Assembly: GCF_007994075.1 (NCBI RefSeq)
Contig: NZ_VIWU01000001.1
Span: 4,774,001-4,838,000, forward strand
Direction: 5' to 3'
DNA length: 64,000 nucleotides
Source: Pseudonocardia hierapolitana
GTDB lineage: Bacteria; Actinomycetota; Actinomycetes; Mycobacteriales; Pseudonocardiaceae
The notes beneath the pieces were generated by a model. The model had not been told where the DNA came from. It saw only the letters and a program-made list of their open reading frames with translations, and made no database searches. Positions 17,823-26,111 of this stretch are shown piece after piece (positions within the stretch are counted from its first letter, which is position 1; every line of letters begins with the position of its first letter). Made by a program: the position numbers and the translations under genes.

Positions 17823-18575
17823 CTAGATCGGGTTCAGGATGCGCTCCAGGAACTGCCGGGTGCGGGCCTCGGTGGGCTCGGTGAGCACCTGCTCCGGCGG
17901 CCCGGACTCGAGCACCACCCCGCCGTCGAGGAACAGCACCTGGTCGGCCACCTGCTGGGCGAACCGGATCTCGTGGGTGACGATCACCATCGTCCAGCCG
18001 TCGTTCGCCAGATCCTTGATCACTCGCAACACGTCGCCGACCAGCTCGGGATCCAGCGCCGATGTCGGCTCGTCGAACAGCATCAGTTTGGGCGCCAGTG
18101 CGAGCGCGCGGGCGATGCCGACCCGTTGCTGCTGGCCGCCGGACAGCTGGAACGGGTACTGGTCGGCCTTCTCGGCCAGCCCCACCTGCTCCAGCAGCCG
18201 CCGCGCATCGGCGATGGCCTCGTCCCGCGGCCGCTTCTGCACGATCACCGGGCCCTCGATGACGTTCTGCAGGACCGTCATGTGCGGGAACAGGTTGTGG
18301 CTCTGGAACACCATGCCGCTCTGCAACCGGAAGCGCGTCAGGGTGGCGCGATCGACGTCCGCGGCGAAGTCCACCGACAGGTCACCGATCGTGATCACCC
18401 CGGAGTCGGCGCGGTCCAGGGCGTTCAACGTGCGCAGCACCGTGGTCTTGCCCGATCCCGACGGCCCGATCACGGCGGTCACCGTGCCGGCCGGCACGTC
18501 GAACGAGACGTCGTGCAGCACCCGGTGCTCGCCGAAGGACTTCTCCACGCCACGGACGGTCAGCAGGTCGGTCAC
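17823..18575 (-). CDS. Polar amino-acid ABC transporter ATP-binding protein
   Basis: A 250-residue ATPase of the GlnQ/HisP type: Walker A GPSGSGKTT, Q-loop GMVFQSHNLFPHMT, signature LSGGQQQR, Walker B LMLFDEPTSALDP and the H-loop in IVTHE. It is the last gene of a three-gene importer (binding protein 19245, permease 18572), starting at a GTG that overlaps the permease stop by 4 bases. It energises uptake of a polar amino acid; which one is not visible. Confidence 0.93.
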   Translation of the reverse strand: MTDLLTVRGVEKSFGEHRVLHDVSFDVPAGTVTAVIGPSGSGKTTVLRTLNALDRADSGVITIGDLSVDFAADVDRATLTRFRLQSGMVFQSHNLFPHMTVLQNVIEGPVIVQKRPRDEAIADARRLLEQVGLAEKADQYPFQLSGGQQQRVGIARALALAPKLMLFDEPTSALDPELVGDVLRVIKDLANDGWTMVIVTHEIRFAQQVADQVLFLDGGVVLESGPPEQVLTEPTEARTRQFLERILNPI

Positions 18576-19240
18576 CTGGCCACGTACCTCTCCAGCCTCG
18601 TCTCCAGCCGGATCTGCCCGAACGACAGGACGAAGCAGATCACCCAGTAGTACACCGCCGCCACCCCGTACAGCGCGAAGAAGTCGAACGTCGGCGCCGC
18701 GGCGAGCTGGGCGACGCGCAGCAGCTCGGTCACCAGGATGGTCGAGGCCAGGGACGTGTCCTTGACCAGCGAGATCAACGTGTTGGACAGCGGCGGCACC
18801 GCGGTGCGGGCCGCCTGCGGCAGGATGATCCGTTGCAGCGTCGTCGAGTAGCCCATGCCGATCGTCTGCGCCGCTTCCCACTGCCCCTTCGGGATGCTCA
18901 GGATGGCCGCCCGGACGACCTCGGCCGCGTAGCCGCCGACGTTGAGGCTGAAGGCGATCACCGCAGCCGGGAACGGGTCGATCACGATGTTCAGCTGCGG
19001 CAGCGCGTAGAACACGATGAACAGCTGGACCAGCAGCGGCGTGCCCCGGATCACCGAGATGTACCCGCGCGCCAGCAGCGAGAGCGGGCGGATGCCGGAG
19101 ATCCGGGCCAGCGCGACGAACAGCGCGAGCACCAGCCCGAGCACGAAGCTGATGGCCGTCAGCGGCAGGGTCTGCGTGACGGTGGCCACCAGCATCGGCC
19201 ACAGGTTGCGCCAGATCAGATCCCAGGTGCCTGGATCCAC
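18572..19240 (-). CDS. Polar amino-acid ABC transporter permease (HisM/GlnP type)
   Basis: A 222-residue permease with five hydrophobic segments and the family coupling motif in the loop AAQTIGMGYSTTLQRIILPQAAR, which contacts the ATPase. The block ISVIRGTPLLVQLFIVFYALP is characteristic of glutamate/glutamine-type permeases. It lies 4 bases after the binding-protein gene and overlaps the ATPase gene by 4 bases. It probably works as a homodimer because no second permease gene is present. Confidence 0.93.
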   Translation of the reverse strand: MDPGTWDLIWRNLWPMLVATVTQTLPLTAISFVLGLVLALFVALARISGIRPLSLLARGYISVIRGTPLLVQLFIVFYALPQLNIVIDPFPAAVIAFSLNVGGYAAEVVRAAILSIPKGQWEAAQTIGMGYSTTLQRIILPQAARTAVPPLSNTLISLVKDTSLASTILVTELLRVAQLAAAPTFDFFALYGVAAVYYWVICFVLSFGQIRLETRLERYVAR

Positions 19241-19244
19241 GGGA

Positions 19245-20000
19245 CTACGGGCCGCTGACGTCGGTGCCGAAGTACTTCTCCGAGATCTGCTTCAGCGTGC
19301 CGTCCGCGCGCAGCTCGCCCAGGGCCCGGTTCACGTCGGCGATCAGCCCGCTGTCCTTGCGCGCGGCGAACGCCTGCTGGCTCGTGTCGCCGGTGGTCCC
19401 GGCGATCTTCACGCTCGCGTCGCCCCGCACCTTCTGGTACTCGGCGACGGCGAGCGTGTCGTTGACGGTGGCGTCCACCCGGCCGTCCTTCAGCAGCTGG
19501 ACGGCTTGCACGAAGCCCTCCACCGCCTCGACGTTGGCACCGGCGTCCCGGGCCACGGTGGCCCAGTTGCTGGTCGCGGACTGCGCGGTGGTCCTGCCCC
19601 GCAGGTCGGCGAGGCTGGTGATGTCGGCGTTGTCGGCGCGGGTGACGATCACGCCCTCGGAGACGGTGTAGGGCTCCGACAGGTCGTACTTGGCCTTGCG
19701 CTCGTCGTTGATCGTCACCTGGTTGGCGACCAGGTCGAAGCGCTCCGCCTCCAACCCGGCGAAGATCGCGTCCCACGGCGTCTGCACGAACTCGACCTGC
19801 TTGCCCAGCTTCGCGCCGACGGCCTGCACGACCTCGACGTCGTACCCGGTGAGCTCGCCGCCCGGGCCCTGGAAGCTGAACGGGCTGTAGGTGCCCTCGG
19901 TGCCGACCCGGAGGGTGTCGGCGTCGGATCCACCGCCGCAGCCTGCGATGCCGAGGGCGACCAGCAGCGCGGTGGCCGCTGTGATGAGCTTGGAGCGCAC
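19245..20000 (-). CDS. Extracellular amino-acid-binding lipoprotein
   Basis: A 251-residue periplasmic-binding-protein type 2 (SBP family 3). The lipobox LGIAGC puts the lipidated Cys at residue 21; a Gly/Ser linker follows. The body shows the family pattern LRVGTEGTYSPFSF, GYDVEVVQAVG and an interlobe segment with LRGRTTAQSATSNWA. It delivers substrate to the permease/ATPase encoded immediately downstream. Confidence 0.93.
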   Translation of the reverse strand: MRSKLITAATALLVALGIAGCGGGSDADTLRVGTEGTYSPFSFQGPGGELTGYDVEVVQAVGAKLGKQVEFVQTPWDAIFAGLEAERFDLVANQVTINDERKAKYDLSEPYTVSEGVIVTRADNADITSLADLRGRTTAQSATSNWATVARDAGANVEAVEGFVQAVQLLKDGRVDATVNDTLAVAEYQKVRGDASVKIAGTTGDTSQQAFAARKDSGLIADVNRALGELRADGTLKQISEKYFGTDVSGP

Positions 20001-20200
20001 CGGGGGTCTCCTGTCGGTTGGGGTGCGTCGACCGGGCGGTCAGCATCGCACGTGGTGGCCATTGCAGCGCGAACGATCGACCGCGGTGTTCCCGTCCACC
20101 CGAACCGGACACCAATTCGTGATCGTCGCCGGAACGCCCGGGCCGGCGTCGTGTGATGCCGGGATCCTGGACGGACGGAGCGTCGGTGCGGCGGCATAAC

Positions 20201-23200
20201 GTGTCAGATGTGCCCGATGCTCCCTCCCCCGGCTGGATCCGCCGGATCGTCCGCGCCTGTCTCCGCCACCGCGCGGTGGCGGTGGGCGCGCTCGTGGCGT
20301 CGGTGTTCGGGGTCAGCCTGGAGGCGGTCGGGCCGTTGCTCACCCGCGTGGCCGTCGACGACGCCGTCGCGGGGTCCACGGCCGTGCTCGCCCCGATCGT
20401 CGCGGCGGTGGTCGCGCTCGCGCTGGTGCGGTTCGGTGCGGCGTTCCTGCGCCGGTACCTCGCCGGCCGGCTCGCCCTCGACGTGCAGCACGACCTGCGG
20501 CGGCAGGTGTTCGCCGCGATGCAGCGCCTCGACGGCGAGCGGCAGGACGCGCTGCGCACCGGCCAGGTCGTGTCGCGGGCGATCACCGACCTGCAGCTGG
20601 TGCAGACGCTGCTGTCGATGGCACCGCTGGCGCTGGGTGCGGTGGTGCTCGTCGTCGCCTCGGTCGCGGCCATGCTGTGGCTCTCGCCGCTGCTCACGCT
20701 CGTGGCGTTGGTGGTGCTGCCGGCCGTGGGCTGGATCGCGCTGCGCACCAGGGCGAAGCTGTTCCCGGCCACCTGGTCGGCGCAGCAGCGGGCGGCCGAC
20801 ATCGCCCAGCACGTGGAGGAGACCGTCACCGGCGTGCGGGTGGTGAAGGGGTTCGGCCAGGAGTCCCGCGAGACCGCAGGCCTCGAACGGGGCGCAGCCC
20901 GGCTCTTCGCCGAGCGGATGCGGACCGCGCGGCTCACCGCCCGCCTCAACCCCACGCTGCTCGCCCTGCCCACGCTCGGCCAGGTCGGCGTGATCGCCAT
21001 GGGCGGCTGGCTCGCGCTGGAGGGCTCGATCAGCATCGGCACGTTCCTGGCCTTCTCCACCTACGTCGCCCAGCTGGTCGGGCCCGCCCGCCTGCTCGGG
21101 TCGGTGGTGGTCACCGCCCAGCTCGCCCGGGCGGGCGTGGAGCGGGTGCACGACCTGATCGACTCCCAGCCCGACGTCGTCGACCCGGCCTCCCCGGCCG
21201 CCCTCCCGGAGGGTCCGCTGTCGGTCGAGCTGGACGACGTCACGTTCGGCTACTCACGCCGCGACCCGGTGCTCGACGCCGTCACGCTCCGCGTGGAGCC
21301 GGGGGAGACGCTCGCCGTGGTCGGCACCGCGGGCTCCGGCAAGTCCACGATCGCGCTGCTGCTGCCGCGCTTCTACGACCCCCAGCAGGGCGAGCTGCGG
21401 CTGGGCGGGGTGCCGCTGCCGCAGCTGCGCCTCGCCGACCTGCGTCGCGAGCTCGGCGTGGTGTTCGAGGAGGCGTTCCTGTTCTCCGACACCATCCGGG
21501 CCAACATCGCCTACGGCTGCCCGGACGCGAGCGAGGAGGAGGTGCGGGCGGCGGCGCGCGCCGCGCAGGTGGACACGTTCGTCGATGCGCTCCCCGACGG
21601 CTACGACACGCTCGTCGGCGAGCGCGGGCTCACGCTGTCGGGCGGGCAGCGCCAGCGCATCGCCCTCGCGAGGGCCGTGCTCACCGACCCGCGCGTGCTG
21701 GTGCTCGACGACGCCACCTCGGCCGTCGACACGGCAACCGAGGCCGCCATCCACGAGACGCTGCGCGCGCTCACCGCCGGGCGCACCACCCTGCTCGTCG
21801 CGCACCGCCGCTCCAGCCTCGCCCTCGCCGACCGCGTCGCCGTGCTCGACGCGGGCCGCGTCGTCGACGTCGGCACCGAGGCGGAGCTGATGCAGCGCTG
21901 CGCGTTGTTCCGCGATCTGCTCGCGGTGCCGGACGACGTGCGCGAACGCGCCACTCACCACGTCGAGACGGAGGACTCGGCGCAGCTGTGGCCGGAGCCG
22001 GGCACCGAGGGCACGGTTCCGGCGGCGCGGACGTCGAACCGGTCGATCGGGATGGCCCCTCGCGGCGGCCCCGGGATGGGCGCCGCGGGCGACATGGCGC
22101 CCACCCCCGAGCTGCTCGCCGCGGTCGAGGCGTTGCCGCCTGCCACGGAGGCGCCCCGCGTGCCCGGCGAGGACCCCACAGCGCCCGATCCGCAGTTCCG
22201 GCTCGCCCGCCTGCTGCGCCCGGTGCGCCGGCCGCTGCTGCTCGGGGTCGTACTGGTGGCGCTCGACGCGCTGGGCAGCCTCGCGCTCCCCGGGATCACG
22301 CGGCTGGCGATCGACGGCGGTATCACGGCGGGCGCGCCCGGCGTGCTCGTCACGGCCTCGTTGCTGGGGATCGGGCTGGTCGTCGCGGGCTGGCTCGTGG
22401 TGGCCGCACAGACCGTCGTCACCGCGCGGGCCGGGGAGAGCCTGCTCTACCTGCTGCGCGTGCGCAGCTACGCCCACCTGCAGCGGTTGGGGCTGGACTA
22501 CTTCGAGCGCGAGCTGTCCGGCCGGATCATGACCCGGATGACCACCGACGTCGACGCGCTCTCGACGTTCCTCCAGACGGGGCTCGCACAGGCGGTGGTC
22601 AGCGTGCTCACGATCGGTGGGGTCGCCGCGGCACTCCTGGTCACCGACCCGCAGCTCGCGCTCGTCGCGCTCGCGGTGGTGCCGGTGCTCGCCGTCGCGA
22701 CGGTGGCGTTCCGCCGGGTGTCGTCGGCGGCGTACGCGGAGGCCCGCGAGCGGGTGAGCATCGTCAACGCCGACTTCCAGGAGAACGTCACCGGGGTGCG
22801 GGTCGCGCAGGCCTACGTCCGCGAGGAGCGCAGCGCCATCACGTTCGCCGAGCGCAGTGCCGCGTACCGGCGATCCCGGCTGCGCGCGCAGCGCTACATC
22901 GCCACCTACTTCCCGGGCGTCGCGCTGCTGTCGGACGTCGCCACGGCCGCGGTGCTCGGCGTCGGCGCGGCGCGGGTGGCGGCGGGCGACCTCACCCCGG
23001 GCGTGCTCACCGCGTTCCTGCTCTACCTCGGGCTGTTCTTCGCCCCCGTCCAGCAGCTGTCGCAGGTCTTCGACGGCTACCAGCAGGCCCGCATCGGCCT
23101 GTCGCGCATCGGCGACCTGCTGCGCACGCCCACGTCGGTGCCGCCGGAGCCGGTGGGCGACCCGGTGCCGGTGCCCGAGCGGCTGCGCGGGGAGGTCGAG

Positions 23201-23926
23201 CTGCGCGACGTCGGTTTCACCTACGCCGGCGCGGGGTCGCCCGCGCTCGACGGTGTCTCGTTGCGGGTCGCGCCCGGCGAGACGATCGCGCTGGTCGGCG
23301 CCACGGGCGCGGGCAAGTCCACCGTGGTCAAGCTGATCGCCCGCTTCTACGACACGGGTACGGGCGCGGTGCTCGTCGACGGCGTGGACGTCCGGCGCTA
23401 CCCGTTGGCCGCCTACCGGCGGCGGCTGGGCATCGTGCCGCAGGAGCCGCACCTGTTCAGCGGCGACGTCGCCGCCAACATCGCCTACGCCCGTCCCGAC
23501 GCGAGCCCGGCCGAGATCGAGGCCGCCGCCCGCGCCGTCGGTGCGCTGGAGATGGTGCGGGCGCTGCCCGGCGGCTTCCGGCATCCGGTCGGGGAGCGGG
23601 GGCAGGGCCTGTCGGCGGGGCAGCGGCAGCTCATCGCGCTCGCCCGCGCCGAACTCGCCGACCCCGACGTGTTGCTCTTCGACGAGGCCACTGCGGCCCT
23701 CGACCCCGCCACGGAGGCCGCGGTGCACGCCGCAGGCGATCGGGTCACCGCCCGCCGCACCGCGTTCGTCGTGGCCCACCGGCTGGGCACGGCGGCGCGG
23801 GCCGACCGGATCGCGGTGCTCGACGGCGGCCGGATCGTCGAGGTGGGTTCGCACGCCGAGCTGCTCGCCGCGGGCGGTCACTATGCGCGACTCTGGCGGG
23901 CCGGGGAGATGGAACCGGCGGCCTGA
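20201..23926 (+). CDS. Fused two-half ABC exporter (TMD-NBD-TMD-NBD)
   Basis: A protein of about 1,241 residues containing two complete half-transporters. Half 1: six-helix membrane domain to about residue 330, then an NBD with Walker A GTAGSGKST near 375, LSGGQRQR and Walker B ending Asp503-Asp504. A Pro/Gly-rich linker (about 590-660) follows. Half 2: membrane domain, Walker A GATGAGKST near 1033, signature LSAGQRQL and Walker B with Glu1162. The first Walker B has Asp where the catalytic Glu should be, and the second signature is altered, so one ATP site is degenerate, as in heterodimeric exporters. The start is uncertain (GTG 20201 or ATG 20153). Confidence 0.93.
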   Translation: MSDVPDAPSPGWIRRIVRACLRHRAVAVGALVASVFGVSLEAVGPLLTRVAVDDAVAGSTAVLAPIVAAVVALALVRFGAAFLRRYLAGRLALDVQHDLRRQVFAAMQRLDGERQDALRTGQVVSRAITDLQLVQTLLSMAPLALGAVVLVVASVAAMLWLSPLLTLVALVVLPAVGWIALRTRAKLFPATWSAQQRAADIAQHVEETVTGVRVVKGFGQESRETAGLERGAARLFAERMRTARLTARLNPTLLALPTLGQVGVIAMGGWLALEGSISIGTFLAFSTYVAQLVGPARLLGSVVVTAQLARAGVERVHDLIDSQPDVVDPASPAALPEGPLSVELDDVTFGYSRRDPVLDAVTLRVEPGETLAVVGTAGSGKSTIALLLPRFYDPQQGELRLGGVPLPQLRLADLRRELGVVFEEAFLFSDTIRANIAYGCPDASEEEVRAAARAAQVDTFVDALPDGYDTLVGERGLTLSGGQRQRIALARAVLTDPRVLVLDDATSAVDTATEAAIHETLRALTAGRTTLLVAHRRSSLALADRVAVLDAGRVVDVGTEAELMQRCALFRDLLAVPDDVRERATHHVETEDSAQLWPEPGTEGTVPAARTSNRSIGMAPRGGPGMGAAGDMAPTPELLAAVEALPPATEAPRVPGEDPTAPDPQFRLARLLRPVRRPLLLGVVLVALDALGSLALPGITRLAIDGGITAGAPGVLVTASLLGIGLVVAGWLVVAAQTVVTARAGESLLYLLRVRSYAHLQRLGLDYFERELSGRIMTRMTTDVDALSTFLQTGLAQAVVSVLTIGGVAAALLVTDPQLALVALAVVPVLAVATVAFRRVSSAAYAEARERVSIVNADFQENVTGVRVAQAYVREERSAITFAERSAAYRRSRLRAQRYIATYFPGVALLSDVATAAVLGVGAARVAAGDLTPGVLTAFLLYLGLFFAPVQQLSQVFDGYQQARIGLSRIGDLLRTPTSVPPEPVGDPVPVPERLRGEVELRDVGFTYAGAGSPALDGVSLRVAPGETIALVGATGAGKSTVVKLIARFYDTGTGAVLVDGVDVRRYPLAAYRRRLGIVPQEPHLFSGDVAANIAYARPDASPAEIEAAARAVGALEMVRALPGGFRHPVGERGQGLSAGQRQLIALARAELADPDVLLFDEATAALDPATEAAVHAAGDRVTARRTAFVVAHRLGTAARADRIAVLDGGRIVEVGSHAELLAAGGHYARLWRAGEMEPAA

Positions 23927-23937
23927 ACGAGTGGGAT

Positions 23938-23955
23938 CTGCCCGATATCGGGCAG
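23938..23955. promoter_or_regulatory. Perfect 18-bp palindrome upstream of the 23969 gene
   Basis: CTGCCCGAT followed directly by its complement, with no spacer, 13 bases before the GTG start of the small protein and 11 bases after the ABC exporter stop. It could be a protein-binding site or an RNA hairpin next to the AGGAAG ribosome-binding site. No T run follows, so it is not a standard terminator. Confidence 0.5.
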
Positions 23956-23968
23956 GAAGTTTGAAGTT

Positions 23969-24268
23969 GTGGACGCTCGCAAGGCACTATCTTCCCTCGT
24001 GCCCGCCGGACCGTACGACGATCTCATCGCGCACCTGGTCCGCAGCACCCCGCTCGACGCAGGGGAGGCGGCACGTGTGGTGGCCGAGGTTCTCGGCTAC
24101 TTCTCCGAGCAGCTACCGGAGTTCGTGAGGCGCAGGCACGCGGAGCTGAAACGCCGCGGTCTCACGAACGAGCAGATATACGCGGTGCTGAGCGCGGAGC
24201 TGGCGACGCGGCGGGTGGCCCCGCCGCCGCTGTCGGCTCGGCAGCTGCGGCGCATCGTCTACGGCTGA
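23969..24268 (+). CDS. Conserved hypothetical helical protein upstream of glmS
   Basis: A 99-residue protein, mostly helical, ending in a conserved-looking LSARQLRRIVYG. The central segment RGLTNEQIYAVLSAELATR also resembles a small actinobacterial family I have seen but cannot name. No signal peptide or membrane helix. It starts at GTG 23969 and ends 16 bases before glmS on the same strand, so it is probably co-transcribed with glmS. Function unknown. Confidence 0.65.
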   Translation: MDARKALSSLVPAGPYDDLIAHLVRSTPLDAGEAARVVAEVLGYFSEQLPEFVRRRHAELKRRGLTNEQIYAVLSAELATRRVAPPPLSARQLRRIVYG

Positions 24269-24284
24269 ACGTGAAGGGACTTCC

Positions 24285-26111
24285 ATGTGCGGCATCGTCG
24301 GATACGTCGGACCCCAGGACTCTGCCCCGATCCTCCTGGAGGGGCTGGGGCGCCTGGAGTACCGCGGGTACGACAGCGCCGGTCTCGCGGTGCGCGGGCG
24401 GAGCGGGCTCAAGATCCGCAAGGTGAGCGGGCGGGTCGCCGAGCTGGCCGCCGACCTGCCGCCCCGGTTCAAGGGGGCGCCGGGCATCGGCCACACCCGC
24501 TGGGCGACGCACGGTGAGCCGAGCGAGGCCAACGCCCACCCGCAGACCGACTCGACGGGCCGCATCGCGGTGGTCCACAACGGCATCATCGAGAACGCCG
24601 ACGAGCTGCGCGCGAAGCTCACCGCCGACGGGGTGGAGTTCGCCTCGCAGACCGACACCGAGACCGTGGCGCATCTCGTGGCCGCCGCCTTCGCCGCAGG
24701 CGCGGAAGACCTGGAGCAGGCGGTGCGCCAGGCGCTGCGGCAGGTGGTGGGGGCCTACGGCCTCGCCGTCCTGGACGCCGAGCACCCGGACCGGATCGTC
24801 GTGGCCCGCAACGGCAGCCCCGTGCTGCTCGGCGTCGGCGAGAAGGAGATGTTCGTGGCGTCGGACGTCGCGGCGCTGATCGGCTACACCCGCCAGGTCG
24901 TCTACCTCGACGACGGTGAGCTCGCCACGATCACCGCCACCGGCTACCGCACGTACACCCTCGACGACCGGGCCGTGGCCAAGAGCCCGTCCACGATCGA
25001 CTGGGACGTGGTGGGCGCCGAGATCGGCGACCACGCGCACTTCCTGGCCAAGGAGATCCAGGAGCAGCCGCGGACGATCGAGCGTGCGCTCAAGGGGCGC
25101 ATCGACGAGCGCTTCGCCACCGCGCACCTCGGCGGGCTCAACATGTCCGTCCGCGAGGCGCGGGAGTTCCGCCGCGTGAAGATCCTCGGCTGCGGGTCCG
25201 CCTGCTACGCGGGTGAGCTGGGCGCGCAGCTGATCGAGGACCTCGCGCGGGTGCCGGCGAGCGCGGAGCCGGCCTCGGAGTTCCGCTACCGCAACCCCGT
25301 GGTGGAGCCGGACACGCTGTACGTGGCGGTGAGCCAGTCCGGCGAGACGATCGACACCCTCGCCGCCGTGCAGGAGCTGCAGCGCAAGGGCGGCCGGGTG
25401 ATCGGCATCGTGAACGTCGTCGGCTCCACGATCGCCCGCCAGGTCGACGGGGGCATCTACCTGCACGCCGGGCCGGAGATGTCGGTGGCCGCCACGAAGT
25501 CGTTCACGTCCACGGTCGCCGCGTTCGCGCTGCTCGCGCTGCACCTTGGCCGCATCCGCGACCTCGCACCCGAGCAGGGCCGCCGCATCATCGCGGGCCT
25601 GAACGCGCTGCCCGCGCAGATCGGGCAGATCCTCGAACAGTCGGACGCGATCGCCGAGGTGGCAAAGGAGGTCGCGAAGAGCCACAGCGTGATGTTCGTC
25701 GGTCGCCGCCGCGGCTGGCCGGTGGCCCGCGAGGGCGCGCAGAAGCTCAAGGAGATCTCCTACGTCCACGCGGAGGCCTACCCGTCGGCCGAGCTCAAGC
25801 ACGGTCCGCTCGCCCTGATCAGCCCGGAGATGCCGACCGTCGCGGTCGTCCCGGACGACGACCTGCTCGACAAGAACACCTCGACGCTCTCGGAGATCAA
25901 GGCCCGCAAGGGCCCGGTGATCGCGGTGGCGCACCGGGAGCTGCCCTCCGACCTCGCCGACCGCACCATCGTGGTGCCGCGGGCCGAGCCTGAGCTGGAC
26001 CCGATCCTGCTGTCGATCCCGCTGCAGGTCCTCGCCTACCACGCCGCGGTCGCCCTGGACCGGGACGTGGACAAGCCCCGCAACCTGGCCAAGAGCGTCA
26101 CGGTGGAGTGA
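24285..26111 (+). CDS. glmS: Glutamine--fructose-6-phosphate aminotransferase (isomerizing)
   Basis: A 608-residue enzyme making glucosamine 6-phosphate, the entry to peptidoglycan amino sugars. The N-terminal glutaminase starts MCGIVGYVG, with Cys2 as nucleophile, followed by HTRWATHG and HNGIIEN. The C-terminal half has two SIS domains (GCGSACYAGE; SQSGETIDT; ATKSFTSTVA) and ends in KSVTVE, the conserved GlmS C-terminus. Ribosome-binding site GAAGGGA precedes the ATG. No glmS ribozyme is visible, as expected in actinobacteria. It ends tail-to-tail with the GAF regulator gene, with no spacer. Confidence 0.97.
   Translation: MCGIVGYVGPQDSAPILLEGLGRLEYRGYDSAGLAVRGRSGLKIRKVSGRVAELAADLPPRFKGAPGIGHTRWATHGEPSEANAHPQTDSTGRIAVVHNGIIENADELRAKLTADGVEFASQTDTETVAHLVAAAFAAGAEDLEQAVRQALRQVVGAYGLAVLDAEHPDRIVVARNGSPVLLGVGEKEMFVASDVAALIGYTRQVVYLDDGELATITATGYRTYTLDDRAVAKSPSTIDWDVVGAEIGDHAHFLAKEIQEQPRTIERALKGRIDERFATAHLGGLNMSVREAREFRRVKILGCGSACYAGELGAQLIEDLARVPASAEPASEFRYRNPVVEPDTLYVAVSQSGETIDTLAAVQELQRKGGRVIGIVNVVGSTIARQVDGGIYLHAGPEMSVAATKSFTSTVAAFALLALHLGRIRDLAPEQGRRIIAGLNALPAQIGQILEQSDAIAEVAKEVAKSHSVMFVGRRRGWPVAREGAQKLKEISYVHAEAYPSAELKHGPLALISPEMPTVAVVPDDDLLDKNTSTLSEIKARKGPVIAVAHRELPSDLADRTIVVPRAEPELDPILLSIPLQVLAYHAAVALDRDVDKPRNLAKSVTVE

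Noticed and set aside
21254..23881. Long minus-strand frame opposite the fused ABC exporter
   Set aside because: Shadow of the exporter: no domain, Arg/Gly/His-rich, no start signals.
24162..26042. Long minus-strand frame opposite glmS
   Set aside because: Shadow frame; the plus-strand GlmS motifs are complete and leave no room for a second protein.
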